Shown one piece after another: positions 1-5,802 of a DNA stretch of 34,391 nt. A program made the translations under genes and the position numbers. The DNA is taken from IMG/VR virus record IMGVR_UViG_3300042924_005820, positions 1 through 34,391 of that record. The stretch is one strand, 5' to 3'. Every line of letters starts with the position of its first letter. The first letter of the stretch is position 1. Source of the DNA: a virus. A model generated the notes under the pieces. The model ran no database searches. It was given only the letters and a program-made list of their open reading frames with translations, and was not told where the DNA came from.

Positions 1-201
1 GATGTCGTGCATGAGCTCGGTCTCAATGTCTGAGGCGCGAACGGAGATGATACGGGAGGCCATCATGTAGCCCCGTGACGTACCAAGGATGAAAGCGTGT
101 TCCGTGTCGTCGTTGACGAACGCGTCGGCTTTCTCGTGGGTATGTATTGCTAGGTTGCGCAGGCGCTCGGCGAGCTCCCGCAAAAGGGTTATTTCATTCA
201 T
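1..201 (-). CDS. Hypothetical protein, C-terminus cut by window edge
   Basis: An open frame runs leftward from an ATG at 201 to the first base of the window without a stop, giving at least 67 residues. The visible part begins MNEITLLRELAERLRN and is helical and rich in Glu, Arg and Leu. I recognise no family. It reads away from the regulator at 352, so the 150 bases between them must hold its promoter. A weak GAGA ribosome site precedes the ATG. The coherent amphipathic composition and the lack of stops support a real gene, but its full length and role cannot be judged from this fragment. Confidence 0.6.
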   Translation of the reverse strand, partial: MNEITLLRELAERLRNLAIHTHEKADAFVNDDTEHAFILGTSRGYMMASRIISVRASDIETELMHDI

Positions 202-351
202 GTCATTCTCGCTGTTTTTAGTCCGTATCTAGTCGCTAGTCAGGCTTTCGATACGTATCGTTTACTTCTTGTCACTGACGGTAGTCATTCGTCGGTGCTA
301 GTACGATGAGGACTGTATCGTAAGAGATGCGTTTACGGTAGACTCTTTTTT
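202..351. promoter_or_regulatory. Divergent control region with palindrome and repeats
   Basis: This gene-free stretch separates a leftward gene from the rightward regulator. It holds a perfect 12-bp palindrome CGATACGTATCG (249-260), an inverted repeat TACGAT/ATCGTA (302-307 and 317-322), and a tandem CTAGTCG-CTAGTCA near 226-240. A -10-like TAGACT lies at 339-344, only seven bases before the ATG at 352. No ribosome site precedes that ATG, so the message may be leaderless. The 302-322 repeat would overlap the expected -35 region, as an autoregulatory operator would. Promoter strength is inferred, not shown. Confidence 0.45.
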
Positions 352-594
352 ATGTCGGACAAAAAAAAACAGGATAAGCCCAAAACCTCGTTATACGAGG
401 CGATTCGTGAGGAGCTCGGGCTCGAGAAGTATCAACTAGCGCACATGCTAGGTCACCCGCGCCAATGGTACACGCGAAAGAAGAGCCCAACCTGTCAAAT
501 GACCGTTATCGATCTGTGGAGCCTCTACAACGTTTCTGAGATGACGCCGGAGGAGTTTGTCAGAGCTATAGCAAAGGCAAACGGGAAGCGCTGA
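352..594 (+). CDS. Small helix-turn-helix-like regulator (Cro/CI type candidate)
   Basis: This 80-residue basic protein has a Lys-rich start, then a segment around residues 15-40 (REELGLEKYQLAHMLGHP) that reads like the first helices of a Xre/Cro-type helix-turn-helix. The later part (MTPEEFVRAIAKANGKR) resembles the last helices of small phage repressors. Its single-gene position opposite a leftward gene, with palindromes in the shared promoter region, fits a lysogeny or early-gene switch. No ribosome site is seen before the ATG. The domain assignment is by eye and moderate; it could also be a transcriptional activator or an antirepressor-like DNA binder. It meets its convergent neighbour without a gap. 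Confidence 0.55.
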   Translation: MSDKKKQDKPKTSLYEAIREELGLEKYQLAHMLGHPRQWYTRKKSPTCQMTVIDLWSLYNVSEMTPEEFVRAIAKANGKR

Positions 595-1044
595 TCACTT
601 CTTTAGCTTGATGGTGAGAATGTCGTAGGCCTTGACCGTGCCGACATCATCGTCGCATGCCAGCTGCACGTAGCGCGCAAACGATCCGGTTTTTCCGGAG
701 AGTTTCAGGATTACGTATCCGCTCATCTCGCAGTAGTAAAAATTGGAGTTTGAAGGGGGTGGAATCTCAAAAGGTGTAATTGTACTCATCCAGCCGCCCT
801 TAGCCTTCTTCAGTATCGAGGTAGCGCTCTTGCCGTCAATTAGTCGAAAATTGATTGTTACAGATGAGCCCGATTGGGTTATACTCACCGGCGTTGTCCA
901 TGCGTCGTTTGACTGGACACCCTTAAGGCTGATGGCCGTCTCTTTGGCAGTACCTTTCATTTTGATGCGCTTGACTGGCGCAGCGAAGGCGAGGGAGGGC
1001 AAGAGGAGAAGGGCGCACAGAATTGTTACAGCTCGTTTGTTCAT
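595..1044 (-). CDS. Secreted hypothetical protein, moron-like
   Basis: The frame begins upstream, but I place the start at the ATG at 1044, which is preceded by GGAG at proper distance and opens directly into a classic signal peptide (MNKRAVTILCALLLLPSLAFA, cleavage after residue 21). The mature part is about 128 residues, beta-rich with Ser/Thr and Lys, and has two cysteines that could form one disulphide in the periplasm. No family is recognised. It is a lone leftward gene between a rightward regulator and the replication region, which is the usual setting for a moron (a gene expressed from the prophage for host benefit or superinfection immunity). That role is inference. Confidence 0.65.
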   Translation of the reverse strand: MNKRAVTILCALLLLPSLAFAAPVKRIKMKGTAKETAISLKGVQSNDAWTTPVSITQSGSSVTINFRLIDGKSATSILKKAKGGWMSTITPFEIPPPSNSNFYYCEMSGYVILKLSGKTGSFARYVQLACDDDVGTVKAYDILTIKLKK

Positions 1045-1087
1045 GTCTCCATGATTACGGGCTGTGGGGGTCAAAAGTCAAATAGAG

Positions 1088-1138
1088 AAAAAATGCCGCG
1101 GTGAACGAGACCGACATGAACCGGAAAACACCGCGGCA
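1088..1138 (-). terminator. Intrinsic terminator-like hairpin, leftward
   Basis: TGCCGCGGTG (1094-1103) and CACCGCGGCA (1129-1138) form a perfect 10-bp stem with a 25-base loop. On the minus strand the hairpin is followed directly by six T residues (1088-1093). It would stop leftward transcripts coming across the 1173-2372 gene before they reach the secreted-protein gene. The long loop is unusual for a terminator, so a role in the leader of the rightward gene or in the origin is also possible. Confidence 0.6.
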
Positions 1139-1172
1139 CTAAAGATAAGGAACTCGCATCATAGCGTGAACT

Positions 1173-2372
1173 ATGACCACAAATCCCCGAGGGAACCCAT
1201 CACGGTTGACTAGACCGCTGTCGAGTAAACTCGACGAGCCCCCTCACTCTTATACCCACAAACTACCAGTAGATCCCGAATCAGTCACTAGAAATTTACC
1301 TAGTGATTCAGGGGAGTTACAATCAGCGTTCCAAACGGTCGATATTCCATGGGTGGAACACTGTTACAAAGCCAGATTCAACCTAGAATATCAGTCACTT
1401 GGCCGCGAGCATCGCTACATTACGAGAACTAGAAGAAAATCGGCTCTTATTTGTAAGCTTTCGGACATACTGAAGCTTCTCTACTTAGCGAGAACTCGTA
1501 AAATTTCGGCCCTTAGATCGCGTCTTGCGCTGTTGGAAATATCCCACAGGAGGCGCTGCGCGGGGACCGTCGGCAGCTTCTCGATGCGTGAATTTCGCGC
1601 GCTTGTCGGCACTACGAGAATCACCGATCAAGAGGTGAGGGCGCTCCTCCTAAACCCAAAGATCCCCGTACACGAAGAGGCGCTCGAGAGCATGGCGCAG
1701 ACCCTCGGACAAGACCGCCTAGATCGCCCCGTGTGGCTTCCTCGTCGCCTTGTTCGACACCTCGCCGCCCACGGCTCACGGCTTGAGATAGCAGCCGCCT
1801 TGACCCTTGCAGCGCGCCGCATGGTGAACCGTTTCGGGCGTGCTCGAGTATCGGCTCGCATGGTGGCGGAGCTGGTAGGGGCAAACGAGAAACACGTACG
1901 AACCGCGCTTCAGTCGCTCGCTTCCAAACGCCTTATCATAAAAAACAAGCAGGCCGAGCGGTGGTCGGTTAATCGTTGGGGCTCCCTCTACGACTTCCCC
2001 GAGGACCTCTCTATCGACCCCTTCAACGAACAAAAGCCCCTACGAGCTCCCCCTAAGCGGCGCACCCCAAGGGGCTTCTCCCCCCGTAGTTACGGCGCTG
2101 TCCTTCTTCTCTTAACGCAAAAAGGGGCCAATCTTATAAACAGAGACCCTAGCTCTTTGCTAGAGCAGCAGGAAAGCTTAGGCAAACCCCTCCAAATGGC
2201 GCCGCCCAACCCCGAATTTCAGGCAGTGCGCGGGCGGCTAGGCTTGCTGGCTGGCAATTTTAGGTTTGAGAGGGAGGAAGCGCAGGCTCCCGACCCATTC
2301 GCCTACCACCGAATCCGTTCTCAGTACCCGCCCCACATTCCACGCCAAGCCCCATGGAGGAAAGCCGCATGA
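1173..2372 (+). CDS. Winged-helix protein, putative replication initiator
   Basis: This 399-residue basic protein is not a confident match to any family I know. Residues ~215-265 (MVNRFGRARVSARMVAELV followed by a recognition-like helix and KRLIIKNKQ) look like a winged helix-turn-helix. The N-terminal ~120 residues are encoded by AT-richer DNA and contain an internal duplication (RTRRKSAL and ARTRKISAL, 22 residues apart). The C-terminus is Pro/Arg-rich. It is one of only two rightward genes in a leftward region and is preceded by a strong hairpin. With inverted and direct repeats inside its 5' half, the arrangement recalls lambda O, whose gene contains the origin. A replication-initiator role is inference; a transcription factor is the main alternative. 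The start is uncertain: AAGGAA lies some 20 bases upstream. Confidence 0.6.
   Translation: MTTNPRGNPSRLTRPLSSKLDEPPHSYTHKLPVDPESVTRNLPSDSGELQSAFQTVDIPWVEHCYKARFNLEYQSLGREHRYITRTRRKSALICKLSDILKLLYLARTRKISALRSRLALLEISHRRRCAGTVGSFSMREFRALVGTTRITDQEVRALLLNPKIPVHEEALESMAQTLGQDRLDRPVWLPRRLVRHLAAHGSRLEIAAALTLAARRMVNRFGRARVSARMVAELVGANEKHVRTALQSLASKRLIIKNKQAERWSVNRWGSLYDFPEDLSIDPFNEQKPLRAPPKRRTPRGFSPRSYGAVLLLLTQKGANLINRDPSSLLEQQESLGKPLQMAPPNPEFQAVRGRLGLLAGNFRFEREEAQAPDPFAYHRIRSQYPPHIPRQAPWRKAA
1220..1515. repeat. Cluster of inverted and direct repeats inside the initiator-like gene
   Basis: Within 300 bases I see GTCGAG-TAAA-CTCGAC (1220-1235), TCACTAG/CTAGTGA (1285-1291 and 1300-1306), a repeated TCAGTCACT (1281-1289 and 1391-1399), and a 27-bp imperfect direct repeat (1423-1449 and 1489-1515, 21 of 27 bases equal, starting CGAGAACT). 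The stretch is AT-richer than its surroundings. Iteron-like repeats in the 5' half of an initiator gene are a known origin layout, but some similarity could simply reflect the protein-level duplication. Confidence 0.4.
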
Positions 2373-2716
2373 AGAGCCAGAAGAACTATCTCGATGACCA
2401 GACCCTCCACGGGATTATGAGCGAGCAAACGAACCTACAGCCTGAGCGCCGCTTGCTATGGGCTATGCTTAAGCGCTGGATCTTGGATTACACAGGCGCT
2501 TGCTCAAGGACGAATCGAGAAGCCTACCCCCTCGATGCCCGCTTCGACGCCGTAGAGTGGGCATGGAGCGATAACATTGATCCCTTTAGTTACCTATGGG
2601 TTTGTGACGTCCTCGGCCTCGACGCCGGATGGCTGCGCCGCAGCGCGGACAAAACCGCCACTCGAGCGGAGCTTTTGGGCCCTCTTCTTGGCAGAATTGG
2701 CAGCCTTGAGATTTAA
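2369..2716 (+). CDS. Small conserved phage protein of unknown function
   Basis: I choose the ATG at 2369, which overlaps the previous stop as ATGA and has AGGAAAG upstream; the product is 115 residues. The central and C-terminal parts (LLWAMLKRWILDYTG, then AVEWAWSDN and PFSYLWVCDVLGLD) have the look of a small family often found in phages, with a leucine/tryptophan-rich helix followed by a W-S-D-x(6)-PFSY-type motif. Its function is not known to me. It is translationally coupled to the initiator-like protein and may assist it. The last ~130 bases overlap, on the other strand, a zinc-ribbon gene that also looks genuine. Confidence 0.65.
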   Translation: MKSQKNYLDDQTLHGIMSEQTNLQPERRLLWAMLKRWILDYTGACSRTNREAYPLDARFDAVEWAWSDNIDPFSYLWVCDVLGLDAGWLRRSADKTATRAELLGPLLGRIGSLEI

Positions 2717-2930
2717 AGAGATCAGGGACGGAGGCGTCGGATACGTGGTACTCCCGTTCAACGACCCACTGGTTCTTAACAAGGAGCTCGTGAACCACGT
2801 CGCCTTTTTCAGATACCCAGACCCGCTGCATGTCCCCGTTAATTTTAAGCCATAGCTTTTGGCGCCCTCGCTTGCTTGTCGCAAGGGTGGGGAACTCAAA
2901 GATCTCTGTGCTGTATCGGGTTTGCGTCAT
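2586..2930 (-). CDS. Zinc-ribbon protein antisense to its convergent neighbour
   Basis: The frame could start at 2987, 2930 or 2831. I list the ATG at 2930 (MTQTRYSTEIFEF), which overlaps the end of the HNH gene by 35 bases; no start has a strong ribosome site. The 114-residue product ends with a clear two-knuckle zinc ribbon: CQFC, about 14 residues, then CPRCG, followed by a basic tail (RRRGRGRHK). Such small zinc ribbons are common phage accessory or DNA/RNA-binding proteins. Its 3' end overlaps the convergent gene 2369-2716 by 131 bases. Both frames carry recognisable motifs in the shared DNA, so I keep both. Confidence 0.55.
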   Translation of the reverse strand: MTQTRYSTEIFEFPTLATSKRGRQKLWLKINGDMQRVWVSEKGDVVHELLVKNQWVVEREYHVSDASVPDLFKSQGCQFCQEEGPKAPLEWRFCPRCGAAIRRRGRGRHKPIGN

Positions 2931-3342
2931 GTTTAAGGTGCTGGCAGATCTTTCGGATCGTGCCCTCTTTCCACCCGTTTTTACCATGCTTGGTGGGGAT
3001 TTCCAGCCGATTTAAGATGCGGCAGATACCCCACAACGATACCCCGCCCCGTCTCCATACGGTTATGAGCTGGCGCACCGCTAGCTCTTTAGGGGAGGGG
3101 AGAAGCCACCCGTCGCGCACCTTCCACCCAAAAGGTACGGCACCGCCGCAGAACTTCCCTTGCGCTTTTAAGGTCTGAAGCCCTCGTTTGGTAAGCTCGC
3201 TCGTATTCCAGTGTCCGCTTTTGCCATGCGCTTTCGGGTGGCAGGTCTCGCACAACCCAACGGTTTTCCTCCCGCCTAGAACGCGGGGAACTACGTGGTG
3301 GCGATGTTTGGCGGGTCTCCCGCACTCAAAGCACGGTGTCAC
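2896..3342 (-). CDS. HNH endonuclease fused to serine-recombinase DNA-binding domain
   Basis: This 148-residue protein starts at a GTG and goes straight into an HNH fold: C4-x2-C7, H15-H16 in HRHHVVPR, and C31-x2-C34-H35. From about residue 54 it continues as the 'Recombinase' domain that normally follows the catalytic domain of large serine recombinases: GGAVPFGWKV, an LPSPKELAVRQLI helix, ILNRLEIPT and a final GTIRKICQ. The serine resolvase catalytic domain is absent. Known logic of the two families suggests a nuclease targeted to DNA by a recombinase-type binding domain, possibly a free-standing homing endonuclease. It lies in the accessory cluster downstream of a ribbon-helix-helix gene. 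Functional use is inference. Confidence 0.75.
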   Translation of the reverse strand: MTPCFECGRPAKHRHHVVPRVLGGRKTVGLCETCHPKAHGKSGHWNTSELTKRGLQTLKAQGKFCGGAVPFGWKVRDGWLLPSPKELAVRQLITVWRRGGVSLWGICRILNRLEIPTKHGKNGWKEGTIRKICQHLKHDANPIQHRDL

Positions 3343-3355
3343 CCTTTAGAGGGTG
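3340..3355 (-). promoter_or_regulatory. Hairpin covering the start codon of the HNH gene
   Basis: CACCCT (3340-3345) and AGGGTG (3350-3355) pair around TTAG. On the minus strand this hairpin contains the GTG start codon and the only GGG-type ribosome site. It could hide the start from ribosomes unless the upstream gene (stop at 3358) is being translated, a control seen for some phage homing endonucleases. Confidence 0.35.
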
Positions 3356-3357
3356 CC

Positions 3358-3513
3358 TTACTTAGACGCTTCGAGAATGAGCATCTCGATGGTTCGGCTC
3401 ATGCTTAAGTTACGCTTAAGAGCGATCTTCCTGAGCTTTTCATGGATGTCAGGCCGCATAGCAAGCATGATTCGTTTGCGTTTCTCGCCTTCCTTCGCTT
3501 TTGGTCGCGGCAT
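3358..3513 (-). CDS. Ribbon-helix-helix (Arc/CopG-like) DNA-binding protein
   Basis: This is a 51-residue frame between the HNH gene and the 3582 gene. It starts MPRPKAKEGEKRKR, then has IMLAMRPDIHEKLRKIA as beta strand plus first helix, and NLSMSRTIEMLILEAS as second helix. This is the expected ribbon-helix-helix pattern: short strand, helix, S-x-S-R-T turn, helix. An AAGGA motif lies ~14 bases upstream. Proteins of this size act as dimeric repressors of nearby genes or partition/antitoxin partners. It ends 15 bases before the HNH gene and is probably co-transcribed. The target is unknown; the palindromes around 3541-3573 upstream are candidates. Confidence 0.7.
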   Translation of the reverse strand: MPRPKAKEGEKRKRIMLAMRPDIHEKLRKIALKRNLSMSRTIEMLILEASK

Positions 3514-3540
3514 CTCTAAGCTTCCTTGGTAAGTAAATCC

Positions 3541-3573
3541 TCACCCCGCCACGCGGTGAGCGCAGCGGGGTGA
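3541..3573. repeat. 9-bp inverted repeat between two small genes
   Basis: TCACCCCGC (3541-3549) pairs perfectly with GCGGGGTGA (3565-3573). An alternative pairing of CCGC/GCGG and TCACC/GGTGA inside the same stretch would form a competing stem. No T-run follows on either strand, so it is not a standard terminator. It lies just upstream of the ribbon-helix-helix gene and could be its operator or an RNA switch. Confidence 0.4.
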
Positions 3574-3581
3574 AGGGGTAT

Positions 3582-3851
3582 TCACTTGTTATATACCGTT
3601 TCAGCCTTACCCACGACAAGCCCCTTCAGGAGCTCGTGAGGATCGCTCTCCGCGCTCTTGAGTTTGTGGCGCACGGCCCACGCCTCAAATTGTTCAAGCG
3701 GCATCTCCTTTAAAAGCTTCCACACAGAGGAATAGGTACACGACCACACGCGAGCTTTGTCGCCTTTGCTTGTCACTCGGTACACTACCCCCGACGCGTC
3801 GGCGCCTTTGGTTCTAAAGATCACTCGGTCTGATGGTTGTCTTGTCGGCAT
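3582..3851 (-). CDS. Hypothetical protein
   Basis: The 89-residue product starts at an ATG preceded by ACGGAG at good spacing. It is basic at first (MPTRQPSDRVIFRTKG), contains likely beta strands (VVYRVTSKGDKARVWSC) and then an amphipathic helical half with WKLLKEM and EAWAVRHKLKSAE. No domain or motif is recognised. It sits in a run of small leftward accessory genes between the integrase and the HNH gene and has its own 5' hairpin (3864-3880). Coding status is supported by the ribosome site and by the lack of a better frame. Confidence 0.55.
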   Translation of the reverse strand: MPTRQPSDRVIFRTKGADASGVVYRVTSKGDKARVWSCTYSSVWKLLKEMPLEQFEAWAVRHKLKSAESDPHELLKGLVVGKAETVYNK

Positions 3852-3863
3852 AACTTCTCCGTA

Positions 3864-3880
3864 GGGGCGCCCTGCGCCCC
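3864..3880 (-). promoter_or_regulatory. Stable leader hairpin before the 3851 start
   Basis: GGGGCGC (3864-3870) and GCGCCCC (3874-3880) make a perfect 7-bp GC stem with a three-base loop, ending about ten bases upstream of the start codon and next to the ribosome site. There is no T-run, so modulation of translation or mRNA stability is more likely than termination. Confidence 0.35.
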
Positions 3881-3907
3881 GTTAATCGTTTGTTTTGTGT
3901 GAGAGAA

Positions 3908-3923
3908 GAGGGGCTTTCGCCCC
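3908..3923 (-). terminator. GAAA-tetraloop hairpin after the 3933 gene
   Basis: On the minus strand, GGGGC-GAAA-GCCCC (3910-3923) follows the 3933 stop and is trailed by the pyrimidine tract TCTTCTCTC. It is preceded by a run of ten G residues on that strand (3920-3929 read as C on plus). It is probably a weak intrinsic terminator; the homopolymer is also a site where sequencing errors or length variation are likely. Confidence 0.4.
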
Positions 3924-3932
3924 CCCCCCTAT

Positions 3933-4220
3933 TTACGCTGCGATCTCGCGGAAGTGGTAGGTCGGACCTCCGCAGGTATACAGGGAGATCTCGCCGTTAT
4001 CATTCAACAGCGCTGAGCCGTAGCGACCTTTGAAGTGTCGCTCTGGAACGTTCCAAAAGCCTTGCTTTGTATCATCTGGATCTGCGTGGACGTGGACCAC
4101 AAGGTTGATGTCCTTTTCGTTTATGTATTCGCACTCTGAGGAATACGAATACCGAACGATCTGAAGCTTTCCGGCTTTGGCTTTCTTAAGGATGCTGTCT
4201 CGTCTCATTGTCTTTTCCAT
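3933..4220 (-). CDS. Hypothetical protein with own promoter
   Basis: This 95-residue product starts at an ATG preceded by GGAG nine bases upstream; a second ATG four codons in is possible. The N-terminus is basic (MRRDSILKKAKAGKLQIVRYSYSSE) and the rest alternates short strands with charged turns, ending GGPTYHFREIAA. It includes the short VVHVHAD strand with two histidines, but no known metal site can be claimed. No family is recognised. It follows the integrase in the leftward direction and is separated from it by an AT-rich stretch with promoter-like boxes, so it may be expressed separately from the integrase. Confidence 0.5.
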   Translation of the reverse strand: MEKTMRRDSILKKAKAGKLQIVRYSYSSECEYINEKDINLVVHVHADPDDTKQGFWNVPERHFKGRYGSALLNDNGEISLYTCGGPTYHFREIAA

Positions 4221-4263
4221 GGTTAGTCACTCCATTTTATCGGCGCCGTTCATCAGCGCCTTG

Positions 4264-4301
4264 TATAAATATTATATAACTAAATAGATGCAGAAACGCA
4301 A
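4264..4301 (-). promoter_or_regulatory. Leftward promoter candidate in AT-rich gap
   Basis: The gap between the integrase stop and the 4220 start is sharply AT-rich. On the minus strand TTGCGT (4296-4301) and a perfect TATAAT (4271-4276) lie 19 bases apart, a wide but usable spacing. A second palindromic ATTATATAAT lies at 4309-4318, and a GGTAG/CTACC inverted repeat sits near 4326-4338. Confidence 0.4.
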
Positions 4302-4342
4302 GGGAAAGATTATATAATTTTATAGGGTAGCAACTACCTGTA

Positions 4343-5398
4343 TTAGGCCGCTTTTTTCTTGGAATTAGGGAAGGCAAGCCCTTTCGCTGGGCTCTTATCG
4401 ACGCCAAAACGGCGCTTATCGTACCACTCGACCATCTGAACCGACTTATGACGGCTAAACTCCTGCACCTCACGATAGGGCGTCCCATCGGCAAGGAGCT
4501 TAGTTATGGCGGTGGCCCTTGCGGAGTGGGGCGTAAAGGCCCCTGAGAGCCCCGCAGCCTCGCACGCGCGCTTAAATATCAGGTATACCGACGCATCGTT
4601 CATCGGCCTATCCGTCTGCACCCGTCCTCCCTTGCCCGTCCACGTGACAAAGAGGGGCTCGTCCTCAGCGGCTCCGCGCTCGAGGCGCTCATCAACCAGC
4701 GCCCACATGGCCTCCGCAGCCCACTCAGGGATCGCCTGTTGATGGTCTTGCCCGTCCTTCGTGCTTCTCAAAAGGAGGTACGAGGTCCCCGCAGCGCTTC
4801 GGCACACGTCCCCTATGAGGAGCTTCACTACTTCGCTACGGCGCAACCCACCCCCAAACAACACACAGAGGATTGCTCTGTCGCGCGTCGCTCGAGGGCT
4901 CTCCTCTAACGCCTCAAGAACGCTTGGCACTTCGTCGAAATCAAGCGCCTCGGTGTCGCGCTTCCTGCCTCCCCTCGGGTTTGGCACTGGCAGCAGGTGA
5001 GGGCTAAACGGGTTCACCCCCGTATAACACCCGTGCGCGATGAGAACCTCGTAGAGCTTACGCAGGCACATAATCTTCTTTGCGATGGTAGCAGGACTAT
5101 GTGCGCTTCTACCTTGCAGCGGTGCCGGCTTGCCAGCTCTTCGCGCAAGCCTATTGATCCGCGGTGTTTGTCCCCGCTGTTGCTTCAGCTGTTGCACATA
5201 CGACAGCGCATGAACCGCAACCGCCTGAGCCATGAGCTCAGCGGCAACCTTTGTTCCGGCGTTCCCGCCTAGAAAGGCGCAATATTCACGAATGATAGAG
5301 ACGTACGTGCGTTGCGTCGTCGGCGCCAAATGGGCGAGCCATGCGGCTACCTTAAGCCACAGAATGTGGCGTTCTGTCACGTCTCTTATTAAACCCAT
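4343..5398 (-). CDS. int: Tyrosine recombinase / phage integrase
   Basis: This enzyme breaks and rejoins DNA through a covalent tyrosine intermediate to insert the phage genome into the host or excise it. Numbering from the furthest possible start at 5413, the catalytic set is complete: R191 in GGGLRRSE, K219 in RSTKDG, H296 and R299 in PHSAR, H322 in SRHKS and Y331 in EWYDKRR. The N-terminal SAM-like core-binding domain covers about residues 20-135. I prefer the ATG at 5398, giving 351 residues, because the further start lies inside the 30-bp inverted repeat 5411-5440; a GTG at 5380 is also possible. A divergent late operon starts on its other side. A XerC/D-like role is less likely than integration given the phage context. 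Confidence 0.9.
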   Translation of the reverse strand: MGLIRDVTERHILWLKVAAWLAHLAPTTQRTYVSIIREYCAFLGGNAGTKVAAELMAQAVAVHALSYVQQLKQQRGQTPRINRLARRAGKPAPLQGRSAHSPATIAKKIMCLRKLYEVLIAHGCYTGVNPFSPHLLPVPNPRGGRKRDTEALDFDEVPSVLEALEESPRATRDRAILCVLFGGGLRRSEVVKLLIGDVCRSAAGTSYLLLRSTKDGQDHQQAIPEWAAEAMWALVDERLERGAAEDEPLFVTWTGKGGRVQTDRPMNDASVYLIFKRACEAAGLSGAFTPHSARATAITKLLADGTPYREVQEFSRHKSVQMVEWYDKRRFGVDKSPAKGLAFPNSKKKAA

Positions 5399-5410
5399 CC
5401 ATCCCACGCG

Positions 5411-5440
5411 CACGATATGGGTCGGCAGACCGATATCGTG
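5411..5440. repeat. Near-perfect 30-bp inverted repeat by int: att core or operator candidate
   Basis: CACGATATGGGTC (5411-5423) and GACCGATATCGTG (5428-5440) are inverted copies matching at 12 of 13 positions, separated by GGCA. It lies 13 bases upstream of the preferred integrase start. Tyrosine recombinase core sites are inverted arms of 10-13 bp around a 6-8 bp overlap, and phage attP sites often lie next to int. An integrase operator or RNA hairpin is the alternative. Confidence 0.5.
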
Positions 5441-5528
5441 TCCTAAGAAAATGCAGCGAAAAATTCAGAACAACCAACGGCGGAAGAATCCGCAAAAATG
5501 GGTAGAAACCCCTTCTCGAAGTAGCACA

Positions 5529-5558
5529 TACAGCCAAAATGCCGATAACGTGTATCAT
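5529..5558 (+). promoter_or_regulatory. Possible late rightward promoter
   Basis: The late operon must begin between the integrase and the holin-like gene. TATCAT (5553-5558) is a fair -10 box, with the poor -35 candidate TACAGC near 5529. A phage-specific activator or antiterminator may be needed. The remaining bases of this gap show no other gene. Confidence 0.25.
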
Positions 5559-5574
5559 AGAGAGAGACACCAAT

Positions 5575-5799
5575 ATGACACTTTTAGTGGAAAAAAGCCC
5601 CCTAAAAAGCCTCACAATATGGGGGTCCTTGCTCAGTTTGGGGTCCTGTTTAGAGGCGCTCAACCAAGCCCTTCAGCTCATCCCAATAGAGGCCTTACCA
5701 CCTCAAGCAGGCGCCGCCGTAGCCGCAACTGTGGGAATTACCGGCGCAATCCTGTCGATTATAGGCCGCGTCAAAGCATCAACGAAAATCAGAGTTTAG
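5575..5799 (+). CDS. Holin-like small membrane protein
   Basis: I start at the inner ATG at 5575 (MTLLVEKSPLKSLTIWGSLL), giving 74 residues; an upstream ATG at 5539 would add a polar stretch. The protein has two hydrophobic stretches, roughly residues 13-31 and 47-66 (AAVAATVGITGAILSIIGRV), followed by the ending GRVKASTKIRV. The SLTIWGS opening and the GRVKA-T-KI ending are typical of a widespread class of small phage holin/membrane proteins. It ends three bases before the small terminase, so it would be the first gene of the late operon. Holin function (timed pores in the inner membrane) is inferred from topology and motif. Confidence 0.6.
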   Translation: MTLLVEKSPLKSLTIWGSLLSLGSCLEALNQALQLIPIEALPPQAGAAVAATVGITGAILSIIGRVKASTKIRV

Positions 5800-5802
5800 A
5801 CC

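Noticed and set aside
3920-3929. Ten-C homopolymer as a phase-variation switch
   Set aside because: It lies outside coding sequence, downstream of a stop, within a terminator hairpin; sequencing error or simple slippage is enough.
5352-5663. 103-residue minus frame with hydrophobic stretch
   Set aside because: Antisense of the integrase start and holin gene; hydrophobicity comes from the reverse reading of Lys-rich DNA, and there is no ribosome site.
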